Shown here: positions 11,244-22,506 of the stretch, in pieces
How the letters are laid out: each line of letters begins with the position of its first letter
Numbering within the stretch: the first letter of the stretch is position 1
From: Chondrilla cf. caribensis
Taxonomy: Eukaryota; Porifera; Demospongiae; Chondrillida; Chondrillidae
Assembly: GCA_964020155.1 (NCBI GenBank)
Contig: OZ026561.1
Location: forward strand, 4,936,869 to 5,000,868
Reading direction: 5' to 3'
DNA: 64,000 nucleotides
Program-made: the position numbers and the translations under genes
Notes under the pieces: generated by a model
Database searches by the model: none
Told to the model about the DNA's origin: nothing
What the model saw: the letters and a program-made list of their open reading frames with translations, nothing else

Positions 11244-13466
11244 ACACATACCCTGCATACTGTCCCATTGTGGGAATGATACATGACTACCAACTTGTGA
11301 CACGCTCTCGATGTCCTCCATTTCGTGATGGGTTGATTTCTGATCGCTACTACTGGTCCCAGTGTCTGAGGGAAGGATTCTAGAAGAGATCAAAGAGGAG
11401 ATGACTTAAGGGAGATGTCATGTGTATTGCAAACAGTTACGCATGCACACATGCAAACATGTGTACACGCACAAACGCACACACACACATGCACACGCAC
11501 ACATGCACACACACACACACACCTTGAACATTGGGTACAAATTGTGAACTTGATCAGTGGATCCCTATCAGGAGTCTGGAGGAACAGAACCAACACACAT
11601 AGCATTCCTCACTACATCAACACTCCCCATCAACCATCACCCACCCATCACATCAACCATCACCAACCCATCACATCAATCATCACCCACACCTCTCCAC
11701 ACACAGCACCCCTCACTACACACTGGCTACCTTTGAGGAGGCCTTCCTGTAGCGTGTTGGCTGACGAGACTCCACCATCACACCTTCATCTTGCAGCAGT
11801 GACGGGGACTCTGGGTGGGGGAGGATACAGACAATGAGGTAGTCTGAGTGTGGAGGGGTGTGTCCATGAGCACCACACCCACCATACAGTTCCTGCTTGT
11901 TGTAATCTGACGATTCACTATCATCACTGGAGCTGACATACCCCGAGCTATCGATGTTGGAGACATGTTCCATCATCAGCCCATGCTTACAGTGGCCAAG
12001 CCTACCATTGGGAACAAGCATGACAGATGACACAAAGGGTGTGGCTCATATATGAGGCTGGGTGTGGTTGGGGCTCATAGTGGGTGTGGCTCATGTATGA
12101 GGCTGGGTGTGGTTGGGGCCCACACTGGGTGTGGCCCATGTATGAGGCTGGGTGTGGTTGGGGCCCATACTGGGTGTGGTTCACGTATGAGGCTGGGTGT
12201 GGTTGGGGGATCAATACTGGGTGTGGTCTACACACCGGGTGTGCATGGTCTACATACACCAGTGGGGTGGGGGGTGGGGGGGTGAATCACTTACTTCACT
12301 GTTTGGTGTTTCCTCAATGCTTTCATGGCCTCATCTTCCAGGGTGTCTGCAATAATAACTGGGTTTCCCTCATTACTTGGCTCCTCCTCCTCTTCAGAAA
12401 TGTTCACCTGACTATGGTCTTTCTCTCCAAATAGCTCATCCACCAAATGTTGGTTGAGGGTGTGGAGGTGGCCATCTACAGTGGGTGGAGCATGTGTCAC
12501 ATGACAGTGGAGCAAGTGTCACATGACATTGGAGCATAAAATAACACCAACGAACCTTCACTCTCAGACAAGAGCACAGAGCACTTCCTGGTCAGTGAAG
12601 AAGGTTTCTCCATCTCCTTGGATTCCTTGGGTTTCTTTGAGCTAACAGTCTTCTTTGAAGGGACTTCTTTCACTGTTTTCCCTTTAGGAGCGACATGGTG
12701 TTTGGACGGTCCTGTCTGTGTGACTGACTTGGGTGGTCCTGTCTGTGTGTGTGATTTGGACACTTTTCCTCTACTTGGTGATTTCGACCTGGAGTCCACT
12801 CCTTGAGCTGTGGTTGGTCGCAACTTTGAAGTACTAGAGCTTGTCAAGGGTACATGCCTGTGTGAAGCTGCAGGGTAGGGGTGGGCGTGTCAGTAGGTGT
12901 GTCATCACGTGTGTCAAGGAGTGCGATAGTGGGCGTGGACTTAGAGGATCACAATGAAGAATACAAGTATGTAAACTGGCTATATCCTACCTGATGATGG
13001 TCTTATGCTGTCTGAAGACTTTGTCAATTTGGAGTTAGCCTGCTTTGGTGCTACAGTACTTCCTTTGATGTGAAGAGTACCTCTCCCCTTTGACAGCGAT
13101 GGAGAAGAAGGGGTTTGTTGCAAGGAAGTCTTAGTGCTCGTCTAGACATGAAAATGACACTCGTAATACACTGTAAGGTCCTATGGGACCGGTACCAGTC
13201 CATGCACACAGAAAAGAGAAAGAGAAAGCAGTTTAAGGATTTTTACCTTCTTTTTCGTCTGTTTGGCTCTCAGCGCAGTTATAAGGAAGGAGACAGGGTC
13301 CTCCGGTTGCTCGGACGCGACACGGGACATCAAATCCTTAACAATTAGACCCACAGGCTCAGTTGAAATCAGTGACAGCACTAATACAATCTAATACAAA
13401 CAGTACCTCAAACAATTGATTTATCTTGTGTTTTTCCATGTATACTTGTACATTCGAACCAGCCAT
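10657..13466 (-). CDS. C8orf34: C8orf34/VEST1-like protein with RIIa-type docking domain
   Basis: The family function is poorly known; the N-terminus resembles the dimerisation/docking fold of PKA regulatory subunits and DPY-30. Exon 1 (13466-13407) reads MAGSNVQVYMEKHKINQLFE. A 70-nt intron ends TTGTTAAG and joins exon 2 (13336-13247), DLMSRVASEQPEDPVSFL, in phase 0, giving the YxEKxKIxxLFExLM...P..FL pattern. Exon 3 starts ACGAGC after TCTAG; exon 4 begins after CCCTGCAG near 12870. Later exons hold an acidic stretch (SEEEEEPSNEGN), a Ser/Asp cluster (SSGYVSSSDDSESSD), ICTQCSRC and ILPSDTGTSSSDQ, the last two resembling segments of vertebrate C8orf34 as recalled from memory. The last exon ends at 10657. 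The middle is low complexity, so the orthology call rests on the N-terminus and these two short motifs. Confidence 0.65.
11080..11253. repeat. (CA)n microsatellite, (GT)n in C8orf34 sense
   Basis: An array beginning about 8 nt after the donor GTATGT that follows an exon ending ATGCAG. (GT)n in sense orientation. Confidence 0.85.
11440..11522. repeat. (CA)n-rich microsatellite starting at a C8orf34 donor
   Basis: In sense the exon ending TGTTCAAG (position 11523) is followed immediately by GTGTGTGTG, so the donor is the first unit. Interspersed CATG blocks interrupt the array. Confidence 0.85.
12040..12240. repeat. About 45-bp tandem repeat in a C8orf34 intron
   Basis: Four to five copies of a TGAGGCTGGGTGTGGTTGGG unit plus spacer, imperfect. 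Confidence 0.75.
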
Positions 13467-14302
13467 TCCGATTACAGACAATACATACACACGATCACTC
13501 AGGATGAAAGATCTATTGAAAGTTCTAACTCAAAGGTCTTGTCGACATAAACATACTGCTCTGGTAGGTCTGCCACGAAATATTCCGTCCCGTGTGATAT
13601 CCGGCACGGTACGGGGGAACCGAATGGAAAAACTGAATAGTATACCCTTTTCTGACTTTGTATATCCTTGTATTCCTATGACATACTAACGTACACGGCT
13701 AGGCAACGAGCGCAAGCAAGTCTTTGGGACTCGCGGCTGACCTCCCAGCTAGAATAGTGCCTTCTACATTAGCAGAGTGACCAATTACACCCAGGAGGGT
13801 GTGCGTGCATTACAATTAATGTTGATAAATTGGATATGGACGATGGGCAGCCTGTGGTGACCAGAGACAAAATGTGGAATAACCTGGCCACTCACCAAAA
13901 GGTCCATAGCACCTCCATATTGGAATGTACATACAAAAGCATATACATTAATATACGTATCATATGGACTCTGGAGAGGTGTTGAGAGCAGTGACAAAAC
14001 ATCACCAATATGTACGTACCACCTCCAGGAGTGCATCAGTATTTGCACTATAATGCCTCACATGGACACCAGGGTGGCCGTGGTGACCAGCAATGAAATT
14101 TATCAATTTTTGCTGATCACCACGAGGCCCATAGCACACCCAACTTTGCAGTTTGTTTACATCACAATTTGTGTTGATACGTTTGATCTGGACACTGGGC
14201 AGCCTGTGGTGAACGAACATTGTATCATAAATATTGTATCTATTATGTTGACTAACCCTAATAATGTTGCAAGACAAGTCACGTGCACTAGCCAATATAA
14301 AT
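13467..14302. other. Divergent intergenic region with diverged internal repeats
   Basis: 836 bp between the C8orf34-like and CFP1 start codons. It contains three diverged copies of a segment that reads on the minus strand as HH(R/G)xPxVxI...N.N, near 14235-14140, 14110-14000 and 13880-13785. The E-box CACGTG sits at 14280-14285, 18 bp before the CFP1 ATG. No gene model could be supported. Confidence 0.5.
14278..14302. promoter_or_regulatory. E-box immediately upstream of CFP1
   Basis: GTCACGTGCAC lies 14-25 bp upstream of the CFP1 start codon. The same core occurs close to the start at the GANP/IAH1, TSEN34/MCM3 and RFC1 promoters. Confidence 0.45.
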
Positions 14303-16507
14303 ATGGCGTTTCAGCTCAAATTCGACGACAGTGACAGCGATGACACTGCCAGGGAGGACGTGTTGCGAAGAAGTAGGCGACAGTTGAGCTCGAGTAGTAG
14401 TGAGTCCATTGATGTCCGTGCAGAAAACTCTGACGTAACGTCTTCCATCAAAGAGAACAGGACATTGTACGAAGACAAGAGCGATCTGGAGTTCATGGAA
14501 CACAGCTATTCTACGATAGTTCCTCGGGATGAGTATGCCGAAGTTGAGTGGGACCAAGAACACAAAATGTTAGACCGTTCTCTTCCCGTGTCGCCTCTAT
14601 CCAACGGATCTGAAAAGACGGCTTTGTCATGTGAAGAACGTGTCGTGTGTTTGTGTGGCGATTCCCAGATCTCGGGGACGATCAAGTGTCATCGCTGCGG
14701 CCATCTGTACCACACTGACTGCGTCGGGTTCACCAGACAGAAGGCGTCTCTGATTAAAGAGTTCTTCTGTCCAACGTGCATGGACAGAGATACCTCTCTG
14801 ATTACTGTCTTCAAAGAAAGAGACGTCCTCTACGAGGAACCGGCGAGGGAGACCCACGCGCCCAAACATCAGGGTAGGAAGCGAACTAGCAACATGTGCG
14901 GCGAGTGTGAAGGGTGCATGAGGGAAGGAGACTGTGGGAAGTGTAGGTTCTGCAAGGACATGAGGAAGTTTGGCGGCCCGGGACGGCTCAAACAGAAGTG
15001 TATTGAGAGGCAGTGTGTCAAGTACTCTCGACTGTTAGCACAAGCCAGCTGCCCCCAGTCCTCCACTCTGGTGCAGGCCAAGACCCTGTCCAGCTCCCGA
15101 GATGTGGTCCCAAAGGTATCCTACAAGTCCACTACTTCAACAAGCAATAAAATGGCTGCCAAGAAGGGCAAGATGAGAAGGGGTAAAAGGTCGAAGAATG
15201 TCGGTCGACCAAAGTCAACTAGTATTCTGTCCCCTACTGGTCCAAGCACCCGTAATCGCCGTGGAAACCACTGGATATTTGAAGATGATGCCATTCCCCA
15301 GCCGCAGTGTGAGGGCCCTGGGTGTCAGCTGCCGTCCCGTCCCCATTCCAAATACTGTAGTGATCAATGCGGAATCAGACTTGCAAGAAGGTGCCAATAT
15401 ACCAGTACATATATCCCTCTGCCATCGCACAGTGCTGCTAGCCGTGTATGTACCCGTGTCTCTCTTGTCTTGTGTTGCAGGCGAATTGAGAGGTACTTAC
15501 CCCAAAGATTGGCCAGTCACCGCAATGAGTACTTTGCTAGTGAGGTTGACCAGGAAAAATTGAAGACACTTACTTTGGAAAATGATGTGCGTGTGCGAAT
15601 GTACATGTACGCATGCAGGTGTGTAGTTATGTGTATGACTTGGTGTATTTGGGTTGTTTCATTAGAAAATAACAGAAGAGTTGGAGTCATTGAATGAGAA
15701 GTCATGTGAATTAGAAGAGTTTATTCGTCAAAAAGGCACACTGAAACGAAAGTCTACCTCAAAGGTACTGTGTACTGTGTGTACTGTATGTACTGTATGT
15801 ACTGTGTGCACTGTATGTACTGTATGTACTGTGTGCACTGTATGTACTGTATGTACTGTATGTACTGTATGTACTGTATGTGCTGTGTGTACTGTATGTA
15901 CTGTGTCTACTGTATGTACTGTATGTACTGTGTGTACTGAGTGTACTGTATGTACTGTATGTACTGTGTGTACTGAGTGTACTGTATGTACTGTGTGTAC
16001 TGTGTGTACTGTCTCAATGCTACTAACCATATTTGTTTTTGTACTGTATGACCTGTGTCTACACACGCATTGCTAGTAGTCACACGTATGCATGTTGTTG
16101 GTGTGTATTCCTCCACAGGTGGACACAGAGAGTGACGACATCACATTGCACTGTGCCACCTGTGGAGTGCACGTCGGGATAAAGAAGGCACTGGCTCACA
16201 TGGAGCGGTGTTTCATGAAGGTGGGCGGGGATGGGTGTGTCTGTGTCTGTCAGTGTTATTCCAGCTGTTACACATTTGAATCATTGCAGCTTGAAGGTAC
16301 AGTCTCAATTGGCTCAATAGTCAAAAATGAAGGGTGAGTCACCTGTGTGGCTTCATCGTTTTGATTGTGTGACCACATCAGCTTGAATGAGGTCTCCCTT
16401 TGCTAGAACCACAATATTCTGTGACCGCTACGATCCAGCGTCTAAGACATACTGTAAGAGGTTGAAAGTTCTTTGTCCAGAACACACAAAGGAACCCAAG
16501 GTTAGTG

Positions 16508-16559
<52 letters not shown>

Positions 16560-17113
16560 GCGTGTGTGTGTGTGCGTGTGTGTGTGTGTGTTGTGTGTGT
16601 GTGTGTGTGTGCTGTGTGTGTGTGTGTGTGTACAAGTACTGAGTTGTGATTGCTTTGCCCTCCCAGGGTAAGCCTGACGAGGTGTGTGGTTGTCCATTGA
16701 ATTGGAAAGAACAAAAGAAATTAGACACATCTCGGGTTTGCTTGGAGGAGAGGAAGTCTTGCCACGACCATCTCTTTTGGGAGAAGATCAGAAGAGCAGA
16801 AATAGACCTGTCCAGACTGAACCTAGTAAATGAGTGCTCACGTTTACATGTGGACATGTAGCCAGACACACATGTGGACATGTAGCCAGACACACACCGT
16901 ATGAATGTACATAAGCACACATGGACTGTTATTCAACTGTTCTATATTGTATGTTAGTAGAGTGGCCTGCAAGCTACGTGCATGTGGTGTGTGCCTTCCC
17001 TGCAGCTGCTGAAGCAAGAGGAACTGAAGGAACAGATCCGCATGTTGGAGTGGCACATCCAGAACAGAGGGTCACTGCTCTCAGTCTTGCTCCATCAAAC
17101 CATCGCACATTAG
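14303..17113 (+). CDS. CXXC1: CXXC1/CFP1, CpG-binding subunit of the SET1 H3K4 methyltransferase complex
   Basis: Binds unmethylated CpG and recruits SET1. An acidic/Ser-rich N-terminus leads to a PHD finger ([20 protein letters not shown], then YHTDC and FCPTC). Next is a CXXC zinc finger ([20 protein letters not shown], then the KFGG turn and CIERQC), a basic linker, a zinc-binding [18 protein letters not shown] motif, a coiled-coil ([19 protein letters not shown]) and the SET1-interaction domain ([66 protein letters not shown] at 17113). Junctions checked: AAG|GTGCCA to TTGCAG, GAT|GTGCGT to CATTAG, and AAAG|GTACTG to CCACAG. The ATG at 14303 (ATATGGCG) is preferred; an in-frame ATG at 14264 would add 13 residues. 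Confidence 0.93.
15765..16016. repeat. Decamer array starting at a CFP1 donor
   Basis: GTACTGTATGTACTGTGT-type 10-bp repeats begin directly after exon end CTCAAAG at 15764. Many units contain GTATGT, itself a strong donor motif. Confidence 0.92.
16508..16632. repeat. (GT)n microsatellite near a CFP1 donor
   Basis: Begins 8 nt after the donor GAACCCAAG|GTTAGT. Interrupted by GCGTGTGCG and TTGTG. Confidence 0.9.
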
Positions 17114-17276
17114 CCCACAGCTAATGGTGATCATTATTTCATGACTAGTAAATTTATGTACAATAACATACTGTTCATCAAGAATAAATTGGTCTCTGGT
17201 TGTAACGAAATGAGAAACATAAAATAAAACTACATAATAAGTATATTTGATTTGGACAATAAGCGGACATGTTGAA
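17114..17276. other. Convergent 3' region of CFP1 and RFC1
   Basis: 163 bp, AT-rich, between two stop codons. AATAAA occurs within AAGAATAAATTGG near 17182 and in CATAAAATAAAAC near 17220, as expected for polyadenylation signals. Confidence 0.55.
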
Positions 17277-20200
17277 TCAGCTGATTTTCTTGCTTTTTGA
17301 TTTTCCTGCTCCTTTTGATCTCTGATCAGATGTCTTCCGACTGCCCCCAGACTGACCAGACATCTTCTTTCCCTTTCCTTTTGGTACTTTGACGGTAGCA
17401 GCCATGATAATGGCATCACTGTCGCTATCGGCATCCGAGATGCCATCATCACCATCATCAGGGAACTGGTTGGACTCGGAGGCCTTCCTCCTGGCGGTCT
17501 TCTTCCCGGCCAGAGTGGAGTACGGGAGGACGTGAGTGGCTTTGTTGTACGTCCTGGTGAATGCTGACTTGACCTGAACAATATCACCATGGTAACAGAA
17601 TTTGATGAACAAGAGTATAAATATGACATGCACACACATACTTTAGTTGGTATCTTGGCAACAAGGTCTGGTTTCCCTGGGAACTGGCATATCTCAACAA
17701 TGGAGTCCCAGTCTTCCCGAGTGAGGCAGTAGTTGTCCAAACACTTCACAACTTCAGCAACGCCATCCGTTGTCTGGAGTGAGGGGTCAACAATAGCAGT
17801 AAATTGCATAGGAATTGATACCAGAAGACCCTGCCCACCTCTGTCACCAAGGGGAGGGTCAGGTTCTCCGCTAGGCGTTGCAAGTAGTCCATCCCAAATT
17901 CAGTTTTGTTGCACAGCGTCCTGTTGGCACACAATGAAATGCAGTCTTTTGTTACTACAATGTCAGTGCACACCCCTTGTAAACTACAGGGTTTTCCCTA
18001 CTCCAACCTTGTTCTAGTGTGCACTTGAAGGTCTGTCAACATTCTCTTCACTTTGTTACTTTTTGAGTTATTGCCCAACCACTGAGGGAAGGCTATCTGA
18101 TGTGACATGTGTCCCCGCATTGTCACACCAGGGATTGCGCAAGAGTAGATTGCCTAAAGAAAATGGCTACCACTAGTAAGCCACATTTACAACCTTTTCA
18201 TTGTGTCCACTTGTCAACTTGCTTGTAAAGGTAGGAGCTTCCATGCCTGTTGGCTCCTAATCTTCCTGTCAACAACGTCTCCCAGGGCAAGAGAGTCAGC
18301 CGACGAGCTAAGATGGCTCAAATGCTCCTTCAATGACCTGTGAGAACACAAGAGAATATGTGAACATGTACAAGCAATGACAGTGGTGGGGACATGCACT
18401 CACTGAGCCCCTTCAGGGCGGACTGAGATGTAATTTTCTTGAACAAACAAAGGCACAAAGGAATAATCCTGGAAGAAAAGGTCTGTCTTCTGATTCAGTG
18501 AGAGATTAGCTTCTTGACAAGAGAACAGCTTGCGAACGACATCAAAAGGACTCTAAACAAACATTGACCACAGCAACAGTTTGGATGTATCAGGGCCAAA
18601 ACACATAAACAAGCAAAAACAAACAAACAAACAAACAACAACAACTCACAAGTTTTGATTCTCTGATAACTTTCGCTTTGGGTACATCATCTGGTGAAGA
18701 GCTCCCACTCCCCCTCCACAGGGAGAGGTTGTGAATGACCTGTCGAATATCCTGACCACTGGACAACACCAGCTCCTCCACAACAGAGGGTGATATCTTG
18801 ATGCCTTCTTTGAAAGCAAGGCTCATCATTGCCCCCTTAATCTGATCTGGGCGGGGCTTGGGGAACCGCAGGTCAAAGCAGTAGTTGACCAGAGATCGGA
18901 TCTTTTGATTCTGACGATCGTTGCAGATGCAAATGACTGGGATATTGGACCCCTTGATTAATTGGATCAGTTCCTATGGTTACAAACACATAATATCACA
19001 TTCACCGTAACCGCCCCTCTCCTGACCACACCCACCTGCATACCGCCTCTATCTTCATTACCAGCCATCCCATCAACTTCATCCATGATCACAGCATGGC
19101 GCCCCGCCCCTGACACACCCACCCCACCCACTGTGAAGGCAGTGATGGAGGTGTTCCCCAGTTGCGTGGTGAGACACTCCTCAAGACCCTTTCTACTCCT
19201 GGTGTCGCTGGCATTCAGCTCGGTGAACTCGTAGCCTGCTTCCTGAGGGGTGCATACCACACACACATCAGACACATCTCCCAGCCATCACATGATGGTC
19301 GTACCCTCATACCAAGGAGAGAACACAGAGGTGTTCGACTAGCAGGGTACATTGGGTAGTGACACTCAATAACACCATGACAACAGGACCCACCTTGCAA
19401 GCTAGTGTGGCTGTAGTGGTCTTCCCAATCCCCGGGGGACCAGACAGGAGAGCCGCTTTGAACTGGGACCCATCTCCACTGCCTGAGAACAAAGGGGTTT
19501 GAACAAGACAGTCATGTACCTGGAAACACATGATGCACATACCCAATCCCCATGACGATTTTTTCCCTCCCCCAGTACTCAGCAGATGGTTCTGTTCCCA
19601 ACTCCTCAACCACCTCAAGAGCTTGTTAGCACAACTCTTCTCTCCTTGCTGACCAATCACTTGCTTCAGTGAAGTCGGTTTGTACTTGTCCACCCATAGC
19701 TGGTTGCCATGGTTACCACTCTGACCTCCATCAGTAGGGGCAGGACTGGACAGAGTCCTTGTGGTTTGTGTAGAAGCCAACACACTCTCATCTCTCGTTC
19801 CTTTATGCTTGGTTCTACCAGTTGATGTAGTGGTTTTAGCTGCACTGGATGATGTGGTGGTTTTAGCTACACTAGATGATGTGGTGGTTTTAGCTACACT
19901 GGATGATGTGGTGGTTTTAACTGCACTGGTCGATTTGTTGGGTTCTGTGCCTTGTCCCTTCTCTGACGATGTCTCAATCAGTTCCAGTAACTTGTCTTCA
20001 CTGAGTACCTTGGTGTGGAGATCCTTGGCCTGAAGTGGGAGGAGCAGCAATCACACACCAAAGGATCCGTATTGTCCAAAGACACACACTAATACAAATG
20101 ATCACGCATGCACACCATTGTGGAAGTGCTACAGAGCACGTGGTGAACAGCAATGGATGCATCATTGCCTGTCAACAGGGCCTCCCCTGTGTGCACATGA

Positions 20201-22310
20201 TGCATACTAACAACGATATTCATGAACTTACACTATTCTGGAGGTGTTCAGAGCTCATGGTGAAAAGCTTCAATTGCTAGTCACCACAACCTCCCAGAGT
20301 CCACATAAAACCCACACGGACACATACTATAGTATACACTATCGAGACACACAGGGTGATACAGGCACAAGACATTCCGGAAGAGGTGAGTGGAGGCGAC
20401 ATGTGGTCCATCAGGCCCCTCACCCTTGCCATCTTGCTGTCTCCTGGTTCTCTACCAACTACGAGGTAAGAGGTCTTCTTACTGAGGCTGGTGGTGACCT
20501 TCCCTCCGTACTGCTTCACCAGATCCTGTGCCTGGTCGCGATAGAGTGAGTCCAGCACACCAGTGAACACAAAGGTGAGACCAGATAGACAGTTCGGCTT
20601 CCCTTCTGGAATGGGTTTGGAACCTGGGTTGGCCGGGCCAGCCTGTTGCCGCTGAAGATATGCACGATAACTGGAGCCTCTTGTCACAGAAGGAGTAGAA
20701 CCCTGAACAGGGCTGGTGGGTGTGTCCTTGGATGTTACTGGAAACAAACAATGAATTATCTTAAATCTACCATCACTTCATCCAACAGACCTTTATTATC
20801 CATCGCAATTTCCCAATACTAATACAATATACAAACAGCAACAAACATTCGGTTAATCTACTCATCAATTCCCACGTTTTGTTTGGAAATGGATTGCAAG
20901 GATTGAGGAGACTGCACTGCATGCCTTTGGTAACCCACATGTGAGTGGCTATATCATGTGATCGGTACCTTCTTTGGCTGGTTTTACAGTTGGAGGTGTT
21001 TTTGTGGGCTTGCTTGGGGAAGCTTTGGTTGGAGTTTTAGACTTTGCTTCATCAGCCATTTTCTTCAACTTCTTAACAGGAGGTGTGGCAGGGGTGTGGT
21101 CCTAACAAAATACCAAAGGTATGTGTGAGATAATGTTGTGTGCGTCATGTTCCAATGCTTCATGTGACTTCCATGTGACCGCATGACATACACCTCATAT
21201 TGAAGCTAACCTCAACACACTCTGGACCAACAGGGTCATGGGGGCGCTTCTTACTGGAACCACCCTCATCTGGAGGACCTTGTTGGTCCATCTCACCCTC
21301 AATTTCATCCAATATTTGTGAGATCTCTGCCTCATTAATCCCAAAGTCTTCAATGTCACTGGCTTCACTGTCTAATGCCAGAGGCGATTCGGGTACAGAC
21401 ATCACAGACTGTTGATGACAGGAGGGGAACACACATCACACGGCTTAACACTTCTATTTGATAACATTGAACCATTAGATATGTCCCCTCCATCACCTTG
21501 GATTGCTTCTTAACCCCTCCCTTCTTGGGTGCAGACCTCTTGGGTGTGGTCTTCTTAGGTGTGGATTTTTTGGGTGTGGTCTTCTTGGGCGTGGCTCTCT
21601 TGGGTGTGGTCTTCTTAGGCGTGGCTTTCTTGGGTGTAGTTTTACTCATGGCTTCTGTTCGTTTGATTGGCTTATCTCCAAAAAACTCTAAAGGTGACGA
21701 AATCAGTTTGAGCTGAGATGATGGTGATTTTGGAAGTGTCTTTGGAGAGGGTTTTTGTGGAGATTTTTTTACAACAGTATCTTTTTTGGCCTTTTTAGGG
21801 ATGGCTACATCATCATCCGAATCTATGTATAGGAGAGATAATGCCCATCAGTAGCAGTGGGCGTGATACTAAAGAAGGCCACTCCCACCTGAATCAAACC
21901 GCAGTCCTCTGTTATGTGGTCGTTTTCTTCTCTTGACAGCCACACTCAACGATGGTTCTTCCTTCACAGCTGTCTTTTTGGATTTACGTTCATCAAAATC
22001 ATCATCGTCTTCAATTACAATTGGTTTTACCTAACACACGCCATTTTAGTGAGTCATGGCATGCACATCCCATGCACACACATGCATACTCTTGAACATC
22101 AATTCGTGCATATCTGAGAAATCCGGCTAAAGAAGCTAGTATTATGCGACATACCTTCTTGGATCCTTTGTCCTTGGGCTTCTCATTTCTAATTTTCGCC
22201 GATTGGCTCTTAAACATATCTCGAATGTCGAGAGACTGACTCGAGGACAAAGAAACAATCAATAAATACCATTGACATCAAATAAAACAAAACTTCAATA
22301 ATTTTACCAT
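17277..22310 (-). CDS. RFC1: RFC1, large subunit of replication factor C (PCNA clamp loader)
   Basis: Loads PCNA at primer-template junctions. The start codon alone forms exon 1 (22310-22308, donor GTAAAA). The next exon begins after CGAGTCAG with SLDIRDMFKSQ, matching the MDIRKFF start of vertebrate RFC1. Then come a basic KKTTPK/KRATPK repeat (about 21650-21520), an acidic stretch (LDSEASDIEDFG), a BRCT domain (LTFVFTGVLDSLYRDQAQ, YGGKVT, TSYLVVGREPGDSK; 20600-20410) and four VAKTTTSSS repeats (about 19930-19830). The AAA+ module holds LWVDKYKPTSLKQVIGQQG, Walker A GPPGIGKTT near 19430, Walker B MDEVDGMAGNEDRGG near 19090-19045 and DIRQVIHNLSLW near 18735. A C-terminal collar (VKSAFTRTYNKATHVLPYS) and a Lys/Ser-rich tail ending at 17277 complete it. 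Confidence 0.93.
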
Positions 22311-22506
22311 TTCAATTGTAATTTTGGAAGAACAGGTAAATGCTATCGATACGAGTGGAGCGATTATCGATCGACTAGCAATTTCCCGCGGGATCAGACC
22401 GCCATTTTCTTAGCGCACGTGACAAGAATTGATGTCACAATCAATCATTAACTACATTAATTGTATAATTATTACAATCAATATACCCATAGATACAATT
22501 ATCAGT
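22311..22506. other. RFC1 5' / DLAT 3' intergenic region
   Basis: 196 bp between the RFC1 start and DLAT stop, both on the minus strand. The right half is AT-rich (DLAT 3' UTR) and the left half holds the RFC1 promoter motifs. Confidence 0.6.
22382..22423 (-). promoter_or_regulatory. RFC1 promoter elements: E2F-like site, TISU/YY1-like ATG, E-box
   Basis: Upstream of RFC1 are TTTCCCGCGGG (22382-22392, matches the TTTSSCGC E2F consensus), AAAATGGCGGTC (ATG at 22405, YY1/TISU-like, opening a 3-codon uORF that ends TGA) and CACGTGAC (22416-22423). All lie within about 115 bp of the start codon. Occupancy is inference. Confidence 0.5.

Noticed and set aside
13450..13463. tRNA-like GGTTCGAAT box
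   Set aside because: No matching A-box or cloverleaf within reach; it is part of the C8orf34-like first exon.
13426..13689. Plus-strand 87-codon frame
   Set aside because: Antisense to the C8orf34-like first exon and promoter; no coding signature.
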